In this document: positions 23,472-32,557 of the stretch, piece after piece
How positions within the stretch are numbered: position 1 is the first letter of the stretch
Layout: the number at the start of each line of letters is the position of its first letter
NCBI RefSeq assembly: GCF_044389085.1
Contig: NZ_JBIRXP010000002.1
Location: forward strand, 124,001 to 188,000
Source: Isoptericola sp044389085
Lineage (GTDB): Bacteria; Actinomycetota; Actinomycetes; Actinomycetales; Cellulomonadaceae
DNA length: 64,000 nt
Direction of reading: 5' to 3'
Made by a program: the position numbers and the translations under genes
The notes under the pieces: model-generated
What the model was told of the DNA's origin: nothing
The model's input: only the letters and a program-made list of their open reading frames with translations
The model's database searches: none

Positions 23472-25226
23472 ATGTCCGTCTCCGAGTTCGACCGCCTCGT
23501 CGTCACCCCGCGCCGCACCGAGTACGTGCGGCCGCCGTCCACCCGCCCCCTCGGCGGCGCGGAGGAACGCCCGACCGCACCGCCCCGGGACGAGAACTCC
23601 GCCGCCCGCTCGCCGTCCCTGGCCCTGATCATGATGCTCGCCACCCTCGGGGTGGTCGCGTACGCGGCGTTCCTGCTCAACCCCGCCAACCGCGGGGACG
23701 CGCTGCCGTACGTCATGGTCATCACCGCCGAGACCGTCCTGGTCGTGCAGGCGCTGCTGGCCATGTGGACCGTGCTGTCGAGCGGCTACGACCCGCGCGA
23801 CTTCGCGTTCCACCATGCCAAGGACCGCCTCTTCGACCTGCCGGAGATCATCCGGGACGGCGCCGAGGACGACCCCCCACGCTGGCGCCTCTACCTGCAC
23901 GACCGCCCCGTCACGGTCGACGTCTTCGTCACGACCTACGGCGAGGACCTCGGCACCGTCGAGCGGACGGTGCGCGCCGCCCTCGCCGTGCGCGGCGCCC
24001 ACCGCACCTGGGTGCTCGACGACGGCCGGTCGGACGACGTGCGCGACCTCGCCGCCCGGCTCGGCGCCCGCTACCTGCGGCGGCTGAGCAGCAACGGCGC
24101 CAAGGCGGGCAACGTCAACTACGCGCTGTCGATCGCGAAGGGCGACTACTTCGTCATCCTCGACGCCGACTTCGTCGCGCGTCCCGAGCTGCTGGTCGAG
24201 ACGCTGCCGTTCTTCGTGCGCGACGACGTCGCGTTCGTGCAGACCCCGCAGACGTACGGCAACCTCGACTCGCTCATCTCGCGGGGTGCCGGGTACATGC
24301 AGGCGGTCTTCTACCGGTACGTGCAGCCGGGCCGCAACCGGTTCAACGCCGCGTTCTGCGTGGGCACGAACGTCGTGTTCCGCCGCACGGCGATCGACGA
24401 CGTCGGCGGCATGTGCACGGACTCCAAGTCGGAGGACGTGTGGACGTCGCTGCACCTGCACGAGCGGGGCTGGCGGTCGGTGTACATCCCGACGACGCTC
24501 GCCGTCGGCGACACCCCCGAGACCGTCGAGGCGTACACCAAGCAGCAGCTGCGCTGGGCGACGGGCGGGTTCGAGATCCTCCTGCGCCACAACCCGCTCA
24601 GCCCGCGCCGGCGCCTGACGCTCGACCAGCGGCTCCAGTACACGGTGACGGCGACGCACTACCTGTCCGGCATCGCGCCCCTGGTGCTGCTGATGGTGCC
24701 GCCGCTGCAGATCTACCTGGGGCTCACGCCGATGAACCTCACGATCTCGTGGTCCACGTGGCTGCTGTACTACGCCGGCTTCTACGTCATGCAGATCGCG
24801 ATCGCGTTCTTCACGCTCGGCTCGTTCCGCTGGGAGGTGCTGATGCTCGCCTCCGTGTCGTTCCCCATCTACACGCGCGCCCTGTGGAACGCCGCCACCG
24901 GCAAGGAGCAGGCCTGGCACGTCACGGGTCGCAAGGGAGCCGCGACGTCGCCCTTCGCGTTCATGGTCCCGCAGGTCCTGTGCTTCGCGTTCCTGCTGGT
25001 CACCTCGCTCGTGGGGGCGTGGGCCGAGCGGGACGACGGCATGCCGAGCCTCGCCCTGGCCTGGAACGTCACCAACACCGCCATCCTCGGCGCGTTCGTC
25101 GTGACGGCCGCCCGCGAGGCGCGCCGCACCGCCCGGACCGCCCGCGAGTCCCGCCGGGGACGACGCGCCCGCCCGGCCCGCCGGCCCGCGACGGCCCCCG
25201 CCCTCACCCCCGGAGGTGCCGCATGA
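23472..25226 (+). CDS. Processive family 2 glycosyltransferase (cellulose/curdlan-synthase-like)
   Basis: A 584-residue inner-membrane synthase. Two N-terminal helices (about residues 50-70 and 80-103) precede a cytosolic GT-A domain with the processive signature: DDG at 183-185, DAD at 231-233, SED at 320-322 (usually TED) and Q358xxRW at 358-362. Four or more C-terminal helices follow. No PilZ (c-di-GMP) domain is present. The family includes cellulose, curdlan and hyaluronan synthases. Coupling to a HlyD-like adaptor and a GH81 beta-1,3-glucanase favours a beta-1,3-glucan product. GGAGGA precedes the ATG. Confidence 0.82.
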   Translation: MSVSEFDRLVVTPRRTEYVRPPSTRPLGGAEERPTAPPRDENSAARSPSLALIMMLATLGVVAYAAFLLNPANRGDALPYVMVITAETVLVVQALLAMWTVLSSGYDPRDFAFHHAKDRLFDLPEIIRDGAEDDPPRWRLYLHDRPVTVDVFVTTYGEDLGTVERTVRAALAVRGAHRTWVLDDGRSDDVRDLAARLGARYLRRLSSNGAKAGNVNYALSIAKGDYFVILDADFVARPELLVETLPFFVRDDVAFVQTPQTYGNLDSLISRGAGYMQAVFYRYVQPGRNRFNAAFCVGTNVVFRRTAIDDVGGMCTDSKSEDVWTSLHLHERGWRSVYIPTTLAVGDTPETVEAYTKQQLRWATGGFEILLRHNPLSPRRRLTLDQRLQYTVTATHYLSGIAPLVLLMVPPLQIYLGLTPMNLTISWSTWLLYYAGFYVMQIAIAFFTLGSFRWEVLMLASVSFPIYTRALWNAATGKEQAWHVTGRKGAATSPFAFMVPQVLCFAFLLVTSLVGAWAERDDGMPSLALAWNVTNTAILGAFVVTAAREARRTARTARESRRGRRARPARRPATAPALTPGGAA

Positions 25227-25954
25227 CCTGGCCCACCCGCCTGCGCCTCGTCGCCGGGCTGCTCGCCGTGCTGCTCGTGTGCGCGGCCCTCACGCTCGTC
25301 CTCAACCGCCGTGCCGGGCAGGCCACGTCGGCCACCGCGACGATCGTCGCGGAGACCCTCGACGCCGGCACCGACTACGCGGGGACCGTCACCGACACGT
25401 TCGCCGACGTCGGGGACGAGGTGTCCGAGGGTGACCCGCTGGTCGAGCTGCGCAGCCTCACCCTCCAGCACGACCTCGCCGTCGGCCTCGTCAGCGAGGA
25501 CGCGTCGGTCTACCGGGTGACGAAGGACGGCACGATGACCGTCGTCGCGCCGGCCGACGGCGTGGTCACCTCCGTGGCGGTCCGGCGCGGCGGCTTCACG
25601 AAGGCGGGGGAGCCCCTCGTGTCCGTGGAGCGCGCGGGGTCGCTCGCCGTCGACGCCCGGCTGGTGCTCGACCCGGGCGACTTCGCGCGGGTCCGCGACG
25701 GCGCCGACGTGACGATCGTGCTGCCGGACCAGTCGGAGATCGCGGGGACCGTCGCCGACGTCGCGGTGCGCAACACGACGAACCAGGCCGAGGCCACCGT
25801 GCGGGTCACGGGTGACGGCCTCGTCGGCGGGGCGGTGCACGGCCTGGTCGCGGCCGGCACCCCCGTGACGGCGGTCATCCAGCTGCACGACGACGGCCCG
25901 CTGGCCGACGTCGACGAGTCGTTCGACGCCTTCCTGCGCCGGGTGGGGCTGTGA
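25223..25954 (+). CDS. HlyD/Alg44-like membrane-anchored adaptor protein
   Basis: A 243-residue protein with one N-terminal membrane helix (residues about 8-27) and an extracytoplasmic barrel-sandwich (biotinyl-lipoyl-like) domain. The phrase FADVGDEVSEGDPLVELRS is the usual first half, and APADGVVTSVAVRRGGFTKAGEPLVSV the second. It resembles periplasmic adaptors and Alg44-type co-polymerase partners. Its ATG overlaps the synthase stop by 4 nt and its stop overlaps the next gene by 4 nt, so the three proteins are made together. Likely role: guiding the nascent glucan through the envelope. Confidence 0.75.
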   Translation: MTWPTRLRLVAGLLAVLLVCAALTLVLNRRAGQATSATATIVAETLDAGTDYAGTVTDTFADVGDEVSEGDPLVELRSLTLQHDLAVGLVSEDASVYRVTKDGTMTVVAPADGVVTSVAVRRGGFTKAGEPLVSVERAGSLAVDARLVLDPGDFARVRDGADVTIVLPDQSEIAGTVADVAVRNTTNQAEATVRVTGDGLVGGAVHGLVAAGTPVTAVIQLHDDGPLADVDESFDAFLRRVGL

Positions 25955-28077
25955 GCCGGGCCGGGCGGGCGGTCGCGGCGGCGGGGACGGTCCTCGCGCT
26001 CGCCGGGTGCGGGCTGCTCGGCGGCACGGCCCCGGCCGGGTCGCCGGCGCCGGCGCCGTCGGCGTCGCCCGGCCCGCAGGGCGCACCCGCCGCGGACCGC
26101 ACGGGCACCGCGCCGGACGTCGACGTCGGCCTCCTGCCCCAGGAGCAGGTGGCCCCCACCCCCACGACCCGTCTCGCGGACGGTCTCGCCCCGCCGACCA
26201 ACCGCTGGTTCTCGTCCCTCGCCCTCGGCGACGCGCCGCAGCCGGTGTTCCCCGTCCCGCTGGCCGTCGCGCTCACGCCCGACGGGTTCGCGTACGGGCT
26301 GCCGGACGTGCAGGTGACCGCGACGTCGGTGCTCGGCCCGTTCGCGGCGCAGGTCGGGGTGGACGTCGGGGCGAGCTCGGCCGTCGTCGCGGCCTACGAC
26401 GCGGCGTCGGTGACCGTGGAGCTGCGCGACGGCGCGGGCTCCCCCCGCGGGGACCTGCTGCTCGTCGAGGGATCGCCCGTCGTGCGGTACACGGCCGCCG
26501 TCGACCAGGACGTCGCGACCACGGTCGCGTTCACCGTGGCCGACCGCCGCGCGAGCACCCGGGTCACGGGTGCCGACGGCGAGCGCGAGCACGTCCTCGT
26601 CGGCCCCGGCGGGACCGCCGACCCCGGGGCCGGGCTCTCCCGCGACGGCCGCTCGCTCACCCTCGCCGCGGGCGAGACGGCGGCCTGGTTCCCCGTGCCC
26701 GACGGCGCGTCCGGCGACGCCGTGGCGACCCTCGCCGCCGCGGCGGCCGACCCCGTGACGGGCGTGACGCTCGCCCACGGCGCGGACGACGCGGCCGTGA
26801 CCACCGCCCTGACCTACGCCACCCGCGACGGGGGCCCGGCCGCCGTCGTCCGCATGCCGCACCAGCGGGACTCGGCCGGGGCGTCGTGCGGGCTCGGCAC
26901 CTACGCCACCGTGCACGGCACCGTCGACGTGTGCACCGCGTCCACCCTGTCGTGGACGAGCCCCGCCGTGGCGCCCGCCGGCCGCCTGGACCTGTCGGGC
27001 CTCGCCGCCGACGCCACGGACGAGCTCGCCGCCCAGGTGCGCGCCGACGCGGCCGCCCGCGCGGCGGGCACGCTCGAGGCGCCGTCCGACACCTACTACG
27101 GCGGCAAGGCCCTCGCGCGCGACGCGAACCTGCTGGTCCTGGCGGAGCAGCTCGGCCTCGACGACGTCGCCGGCCCCCTGCGCGAGGACCTGGCCGCCCG
27201 GCTGCGCGAGTGGGCCGAGCCCGACGGGTGCACGACGCGGCAGGAACGCTGCTTCGTCTTCGATCCCGTGCTGCGGACCGTCGTGGGGCGGGCCCCGTCG
27301 TTCGGGTCCGAGGAGGGCAACGACCACCACTTCCACTACGGGTACTTCTTGTACGCGGCGGGGGTCGTGGCCGCCGACGACCCGGCGCTCGCGGACGACC
27401 TCGCCCCCGTGCTCGACCTGCTGGCCGCCGACGTCGCGGCCGGGGACGCCGTGGGCGGGATGCCCGCGCTGCGGGTCTTCGACGCGTACGCGGGCCACTC
27501 GTGGGCCTCCGGGTACGCGCCGTTCGCCGACGGCAACAACCAGGAGTCCGCGTCGGAGGCCGTGTCGGCGTGGAACGGGCTGGCGCTGTGGGCGCGCGCC
27601 CGCGGGGACGACGGGCTCGAGTCCCAGGCGCGCTGGCTGCTCGGGGCGGAGGCCGCGTCGGCGCGCGCGTACTGGACGGACTTCGACCGGGACGACCCGG
27701 CGGTCGCCGGGTTCGAGCACTCCGTGACGTCGCTCGTGTGGGGCGGCAAGCGCGACTGGGCCACGTGGTTCAGCGCCGAACCGAGCGCGATGCTCGGCAT
27801 CGTCGTGCTGCCGGTGCAGCCCGTGGCCGGCTACCTCGGCGGCGACCCCGCGCGCATCCGCGCCAACCTCGACGAGGCGCTCGCCGGGCCCCGCGAGGAC
27901 CCTGCGTCGTGGGACGTGCTGTTCGGCGACCAGCTCCTCATGTACGCCGCGCTGGCCGGGCCCGCCGACGCGGCCGCGGCGCTGGAGGTGGCCCGCGGCC
28001 TGCCGGACGACCGGATCGACGACGGGAGCACGCGATCGTCCCTGACGGCGTGGCTGCTGGTGCACGCCGCGGGGTAG
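25951..28077 (+). CDS. GH81 endo-beta-1,3-glucanase, lipoprotein
   Basis: A 708-residue lipoprotein (lipobox LALAGC, Cys20, then a Pro/Ala/Ser linker). The catalytic region has the GH81 signatures: NDHHFHYGYFL at about residues 457-467 and DGNNQESASEAVSAWNG from 527, in which Glu532 and Glu536 are strong catalytic candidates. GH81 enzymes cleave beta-1,3-glucans such as laminarin, callose and curdlan by inversion. The GTG start overlaps the adaptor stop (GTGA). Placement in a synthase operon recalls the cellulase BcsZ in cellulose operons, so product trimming or release is likely. Confidence 0.85.
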   Translation: MSRAGRAVAAAGTVLALAGCGLLGGTAPAGSPAPAPSASPGPQGAPAADRTGTAPDVDVGLLPQEQVAPTPTTRLADGLAPPTNRWFSSLALGDAPQPVFPVPLAVALTPDGFAYGLPDVQVTATSVLGPFAAQVGVDVGASSAVVAAYDAASVTVELRDGAGSPRGDLLLVEGSPVVRYTAAVDQDVATTVAFTVADRRASTRVTGADGEREHVLVGPGGTADPGAGLSRDGRSLTLAAGETAAWFPVPDGASGDAVATLAAAAADPVTGVTLAHGADDAAVTTALTYATRDGGPAAVVRMPHQRDSAGASCGLGTYATVHGTVDVCTASTLSWTSPAVAPAGRLDLSGLAADATDELAAQVRADAAARAAGTLEAPSDTYYGGKALARDANLLVLAEQLGLDDVAGPLREDLAARLREWAEPDGCTTRQERCFVFDPVLRTVVGRAPSFGSEEGNDHHFHYGYFLYAAGVVAADDPALADDLAPVLDLLAADVAAGDAVGGMPALRVFDAYAGHSWASGYAPFADGNNQESASEAVSAWNGLALWARARGDDGLESQARWLLGAEAASARAYWTDFDRDDPAVAGFEHSVTSLVWGGKRDWATWFSAEPSAMLGIVVLPVQPVAGYLGGDPARIRANLDEALAGPREDPASWDVLFGDQLLMYAALAGPADAAAALEVARGLPDDRIDDGSTRSSLTAWLLVHAAG

Positions 28078-28121
28078 CGGGGACGTGTCTCTATCGTGAC
28101 CTCAACGTTGCAGACAACCTG

Positions 28122-28150
28122 TTGACGGGTGAAGTCCTGGACCCTACGGT
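28122..28150 (+). promoter_or_regulatory. Promoter of rhamnogalacturonan operon
   Basis: TTGACG at 28122-28127 and TACGGT at 28145-28150 with a 17-nt spacer. This is the best sigma-70-type promoter in the window. The transcription start would be near 28157. Confidence 0.7.
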
Positions 28151-28166
28151 GAATCCATTCAACGCG

Positions 28167-28181
28167 GGGAATCGCTTTCCC
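28167..28181. promoter_or_regulatory. LacI-family-type operator of rhamnogalacturonan operon
   Basis: GGGAATCGCTTTCCC has palindromic arms GGGAA/TTCCC around a CG step and lies about 10 nt after the predicted transcription start, suited to roadblock repression. It resembles the box before the orphan sugar-binding gene, GAAATCGTTTTC. Confidence 0.6.
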
Positions 28182-28261
28182 GTGCCGGGTCGACGACGTC
28201 GCCGACCCGGAGGCTGACCGGGCCGACGGCGCCCGGACATCGACGGAGATGGGACCGGGCC

Positions 28262-28957
28262 ATGGCACACGAGGGCACCGCGCGCGCGGACGTCGCCGCC
28301 CCCCGGGCGGTGGCCGCTCCCGACGGCGGCGCCCGGCTCGATCGCTGGTTCGGCTGGGTCGACACCCTGGCCTTCCTGGGGCTGGTCAACCTGCTGGTCC
28401 TGGCAGGCACCCTGGCCGGGGGAGTGGTGCTCGGCGTCGCGCCCGCGCTGGCGGCGGCGACCGTCGTGAGCCGCACGCGGCTGCGCGGCGACACCCAGCG
28501 CACCGCGCGCGTCTTCCTCCGGACCTGGACGTCGAGCTTCGGCCGCGCCAACCTCCTCGCGGCGCCCGGGCTGCTGGCCCTCGCCCTCACCGGTACGAGC
28601 CTCCTCGTGCTCGACGGCGCGCCCGCGGTGCTGCGCGTGGCGCTCGCCGTCGTCGCCGGCCTCGCCGTGGTGCACGTGCTGCTCGCCCTGACGATGGACG
28701 CCCACTACGACCTGCGCGGCCGCGACGTGCCGCGGCTGGCCTGGGCCTTCCTGCTGCGCTTCCCCGGCGCACCCCTCCTGCTCGCGGCGACGACGGCGCT
28801 GGTCGGCGTCGTCACCGCCCTCGTGCCCGGCCTCCTGCCCGTCGTCTCGATCGGCGCGTGGGCGTACCTGTGCACGGCCCTCTGCCTGTCCTTCTATGCC
28901 GCCAACGACCGCCACCTCGGCGACCGTCCGGCGGAGACCGACCCCCTCGACGAGTGA
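28262..28957 (+). CDS. DUF624 (YesL-like) membrane protein
   Basis: A 231-residue protein with about six hydrophobic segments. It matches the YesL/DUF624 family in layout (early FGWVDTLAFLGLVNLLVLAGTL, later RTARVFLRTWTSSFGRAN). Genes of this family sit next to LplB/YtcP-type oligosaccharide transporters in Firmicutes and actinobacteria, and their exact role is unknown. It is the first gene of the operon, 32 nt before the sugar-binding lipoprotein. Confidence 0.75.
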   Translation: MAHEGTARADVAAPRAVAAPDGGARLDRWFGWVDTLAFLGLVNLLVLAGTLAGGVVLGVAPALAAATVVSRTRLRGDTQRTARVFLRTWTSSFGRANLLAAPGLLALALTGTSLLVLDGAPAVLRVALAVVAGLAVVHVLLALTMDAHYDLRGRDVPRLAWAFLLRFPGAPLLLAATTALVGVVTALVPGLLPVVSIGAWAYLCTALCLSFYAANDRHLGDRPAETDPLDE

Positions 28958-28989
28958 ACGACGACGTGCACTCCGACGAAAGGAACACC

Positions 28990-30537
28990 ATGCGCACACG
29001 ACGGCTGGCTCCCGTGGCCCTCCTCGCGGTCGGGAGCCTCGCGCTCGCCGCCTGCGGCAGCGGCGGCTCCGGCGACGACGGCGGCGACGGAGGCGGCGAG
29101 ACGCTCGACTCGCTGTCGATCATGGCCCCGTACTTCTCGACCACGCCGCCGGAGGACGACGACCCGGTGGGCGCCAAGCTCTCCGAGCTGGCGGGCCTGG
29201 ACCTCGACATGCAGTGGGTGCCCAACGCGGAGTACGGCGACCGCACCAACGTGGTGCTCGCGGGCGACGAGATCCCCGACGTCATGGTGATCCAGCAGAA
29301 GAGCCAGGGCTTCGTGCAGACGGCGGAGGCCGGCGGCTTCTGGGACCTCACCGACTACCTGGCATCGGGCGACTACCCGAACCTCGTCACGGAGAACCCC
29401 GACGTCCAGCAGGCCTCGAGCGTCAACGGCAAGGTCTACGGGGTCTACCGGGCCCGCGACGTCGTGCGCACGTCCATCACCATCCGCAAGGACTGGCTGG
29501 AGAACCTCGGCCTCGAGGAGCCCACCAACACCGACGAGCTCATGGCCCTCGCCAAGGCGTTCACCGAGGACGACCCGGACGGCAACGGCAAGGACGACAC
29601 CTACGGGATGATCATCCCCGCCTGGGGCGCGTCGATCGGCACGGGCAGCCCCTACGACGCGATCGAGGCATGGTTCGGCGCGGGCAACGTGTGGAAGGAC
29701 GAGGGCGGCGAGCTGATCCCGTCGTTCACCACCCCCGAGTGGAAGCAGGCCCTGGACTACGAGAAGCAGCTCATCGAGAACGGCTACGTCAACAAGGACT
29801 ACGCCACGATGGACGGCTCCACCCAGTGGAACGAGCCCTTCCTCAACGGCAAGGGCGGCATCATCATCGACGTCCAGTCGCGCGCGTCCCAGCTGGCGGG
29901 GCTGTTCAAGGAGAAGGACCCCGAGACGTACGACCAGTTCGTCGCGCTCCAGGGCAACATCGCCGGGCCGAACGGCGACTTCGCGCTCCCGACGCCGGGC
30001 TACAGCGGCTTCCTCGCCGTGCCGAAGGCCTCCGTGCAGACCGAGGAGCAGCTCGCGCAGGTGCTCACCGCGCTGGACACGCTGGCCAGCACCGAGGGTC
30101 AGGTGCTGCAGAACAACGGCATCGAGGGCGACAACTTCACCGTCGAGGACGGCTTCGCGGCCTACGACGAGTCGAAGCAGGAGTACACGGACCTGGTCTC
30201 CGGCTCGTGGGCGCAGATCGGCACGAACGTCGCGGGCTACGAGGGCTACAAGCCGAAGCCGGAGACGGAGTTCGACGCCGAGCTCGAGCAGGAGCGGGCG
30301 GAGCTGCAGGCCAAGGACCTGGAGAAGGCGGTCTTCAACCCCGGGGCGGCGCTCGTCTCCGAGACGTACATGACCAACGGCGTCCAGCTCGACCAGATCA
30401 TCGCCGACGCCCGCATCCAGTACATCAGCGGCCAGATCGACGAGGCCGGCGTCGACGCGGCGATCGCGCAGTGGAAGTCCAGCGGCGGTGACGCGGTCAC
30501 GGCCGAGATGAACGAGCTCTACAGCCAGCTCGGCTGA
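28990..30537 (+). CDS. Oligosaccharide ABC transporter substrate-binding lipoprotein
   Basis: A 515-residue lipoprotein (lipobox LALAAC, Cys22, followed by a Gly/Ser/Asp-rich tether). It is of the large LplA/YtcQ/YesO type: MQWVPNAEYGDRTNVVLAGDEIPDVM, FTEDDPDGNGKDDTYG (a calcium-loop-like DxDxNxKDD) and KGGIIIDVQSRASQL. It captures oligosaccharides, here most likely unsaturated rhamnogalacturonan fragments, and delivers them to the two permeases that follow. AAGGAA precedes the ATG at 28990. An ATPase is not encoded here, so a shared MsmK-type ATPase is expected elsewhere. Confidence 0.88.
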   Translation: MRTRRLAPVALLAVGSLALAACGSGGSGDDGGDGGGETLDSLSIMAPYFSTTPPEDDDPVGAKLSELAGLDLDMQWVPNAEYGDRTNVVLAGDEIPDVMVIQQKSQGFVQTAEAGGFWDLTDYLASGDYPNLVTENPDVQQASSVNGKVYGVYRARDVVRTSITIRKDWLENLGLEEPTNTDELMALAKAFTEDDPDGNGKDDTYGMIIPAWGASIGTGSPYDAIEAWFGAGNVWKDEGGELIPSFTTPEWKQALDYEKQLIENGYVNKDYATMDGSTQWNEPFLNGKGGIIIDVQSRASQLAGLFKEKDPETYDQFVALQGNIAGPNGDFALPTPGYSGFLAVPKASVQTEEQLAQVLTALDTLASTEGQVLQNNGIEGDNFTVEDGFAAYDESKQEYTDLVSGSWAQIGTNVAGYEGYKPKPETEFDAELEQERAELQAKDLEKAVFNPGAALVSETYMTNGVQLDQIIADARIQYISGQIDEAGVDAAIAQWKSSGGDAVTAEMNELYSQLG

Positions 30538-30601
30538 CCCCCTTCGGTGCGGGGCCGGGCCCACCGGCCCGGCCCCGCACCCCGTCGAGATGGAGGCTGC
30601 G

Positions 30602-31576
30602 ATGACTGCTGTCGTCGACGTCGAGCAGGCCGGAGCCGCGGCGCCCGCCGCGCCGCCCGCGCCCCGCCGGCCGCACCGCCGCTGGGCCCGCGCGGTGCGC
30701 TACCGGTGGCTGCTGGTGATGATGCTGCCGGGCATCCTGTACTTCCTGCTCTTCCGCATCTGGCCGATGTGGGGAGCGCAGATCGCGTTCAAGAACTACG
30801 TGCCCTTCCTCGGGATCCAGGGCTCCGAGTGGGTGGGTTGGCACCACTTCCAGGAGTTCTTCTCCAACCCGGACTTCCCGCGGCTGCTGGGCAACACGTT
30901 GATCCTGGCGGCGCTGAGCCTGTTCGTCGCGTTCCCGTTGACGATCGTGCTGGCGCTGCTGCTCAACGAGGTGCGGCTGTCGGTGCTCAAGCGCACGGTG
31001 CAGACGCTGGTGTACATCCCGCACTTCCTGTCCTGGACGGTGGTGGTGTCGTTGACGGCGCTGCTGTTCGCGATCGGCACGGGCCCGTTGTCGTCGTTCC
31101 TGGACGGGGTCACGGGCACGGAGACGAACTATCTGGCGGACCCGGACTGGTTCCGGCCGCTGATCCTGCTGCAGACGATCTGGAAGTCGACCGGGTGGGG
31201 CACGATCATCTTCCTCGCGGCGCTGGCCAGCGTGGACCAGGAGCAGTACGAGGCCGCGGTGATCGACGGCGCGGGGCGGTGGCAGCGCACCTGGCACATC
31301 ACGCTGCCGGCGATCCGGCCCACGATCATCGTGATGCTGATCCTGCAGACCGGGGAGATCCTCAACACCGGGTTCGAGCAGATCTACCTGATGTCCAACG
31401 CGCTGAACCGCACCGTGGCGGACGTGTTCGACACGTACGTGTACTTCACCGGTATCCAGCAGGGCGCGTACTCCTACTCCACCGCCGTGGGCCTGTCGAA
31501 GGCGATCGTCGGGCTGGTGCTGATCTTCGGCACCAACTGGCTCGCCAAGCGCTTCAACCAGCAGGGGATCTTCTGA
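30602..31576 (+). CDS. Oligosaccharide ABC transporter permease, LplB type
   Basis: A 324-residue permease with six helices and the EAA loop EQYEAAVIDGAGRWQRTWHITLP at about residues 215-237 that contacts the ATPase. The opening LLVMMLPGILYFLLFRIWPMWGAQIAFKNY is diagnostic of LplB-type permeases. I chose the ATG at 30602 because GGAGG in the preceding codons is properly placed; an ATG at 30590 is in frame. A long Ala/Pro-rich cytosolic N-terminus precedes helix 1. Its stop overlaps the next permease start by 1 nt. Confidence 0.9.
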   Translation: MTAVVDVEQAGAAAPAAPPAPRRPHRRWARAVRYRWLLVMMLPGILYFLLFRIWPMWGAQIAFKNYVPFLGIQGSEWVGWHHFQEFFSNPDFPRLLGNTLILAALSLFVAFPLTIVLALLLNEVRLSVLKRTVQTLVYIPHFLSWTVVVSLTALLFAIGTGPLSSFLDGVTGTETNYLADPDWFRPLILLQTIWKSTGWGTIIFLAALASVDQEQYEAAVIDGAGRWQRTWHITLPAIRPTIIVMLILQTGEILNTGFEQIYLMSNALNRTVADVFDTYVYFTGIQQGAYSYSTAVGLSKAIVGLVLIFGTNWLAKRFNQQGIF

Positions 31577-32556
31577 TGGCCGCACCGCTCACCACCGTGC
31601 CCACCACGCCCACCGTGTCGCCCACCGGGTCGCCCGGCGTGTCGCCCGGCCGCGGCGCCCGTCGGGCCTCGAAGCCCTCCACGCAGCACCAGCGGTTCAA
31701 CACCCGCGCGGGGCGGGCGTTCGACGTCGTGAACGTCGTGCTGCTCGTGGCCGTGGGGATGCTGGCGCTGCTGCCGTTCCTGTACGTGCTGGCCGGGTCG
31801 TTCGCCACGGAGCTGGAGATCACCACCCGGCCGTTCTTCCTGTGGCCGCGGGAGTTCACCACCGACTCCTACGCCTCGATCCTGTCCTCGGACGCGTTCG
31901 TGCGCGCCTTCGTCACCACCGTGCTCGTGACCCTGATCGGCACGCTGATCCAGCTGGCCCTCACAGCGCTGATGGCCTACCCGCTGTCGAAGGTCGACCT
32001 GCCCGGGCGGCGCACCATCATGACCGTGGTCGTGTTCACGATGGTGTTCTCCGCGGGCATGATTCCCACGTTCCTGGTGGTCAAGGAGCTCGGCCTGCTG
32101 GACACCTACTGGGCGCTGATCCTGCCGATGGCGATCAACCCGTTCAGCCTCATCATCATCAAGAACTTCTTCCAGCAGCTGCCCCAGGAGCTGGAGGAGT
32201 CCGCGAAGATCGACGGCGCGCACGAGCTGCAGATCCTGCGCCACGTGGTGATCCCGCTGTCCAAGCCGGTGCTGGCGACGTTCGCGCTGTTCTACGCCGT
32301 GGGCATCTGGAACGACTACATGTCCCCGCTGCTGTACCTCAACGATCAGGACATGTGGACGCTGCAGATGTTCCTGCGGCAGGTCACCGCCTCGGCGTCG
32401 ATGTCCGCGCAGGACATGGGCACCGAGCTGCCCCCGCCCGCGCAGGGCATCAAGTTCGCCGTCGTCATCGTGGCCACCATCCCCGTGCTCCTGGCCTACC
32501 CGTTCCTCCAGAAACACTTCGCCAAGGGAATGCTCATCGGGAGCGTGAAGGGCTGA
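31576..32556 (+). CDS. Carbohydrate ABC transporter permease, YtcP type
   Basis: A 326-residue permease, partner of LplB. After a Thr/Pro/Ser-rich N-terminus (residues 1-40) come six helices and the EAA loop ELEESAKIDGAHELQILRHVVIPLSKP. The final KHFAKGMLIGSVKG end is typical of YtcP/LplC proteins. TGATG overlap couples it to the first permease. Together with the lipoprotein it imports oligosaccharides released by the extracellular or cell-bound enzymes. Confidence 0.9.
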   Translation: MAAPLTTVPTTPTVSPTGSPGVSPGRGARRASKPSTQHQRFNTRAGRAFDVVNVVLLVAVGMLALLPFLYVLAGSFATELEITTRPFFLWPREFTTDSYASILSSDAFVRAFVTTVLVTLIGTLIQLALTALMAYPLSKVDLPGRRTIMTVVVFTMVFSAGMIPTFLVVKELGLLDTYWALILPMAINPFSLIIIKNFFQQLPQELEESAKIDGAHELQILRHVVIPLSKPVLATFALFYAVGIWNDYMSPLLYLNDQDMWTLQMFLRQVTASASMSAQDMGTELPPPAQGIKFAVVIVATIPVLLAYPFLQKHFAKGMLIGSVKG

Positions 32557-32557
32557 C

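Noticed and set aside
24311..24643. Antisense reading frame within the GT2 synthase gene
   Set aside because: It is a shadow frame with no ribosome site, no family motif and codon use opposite to the GC pattern of real genes.
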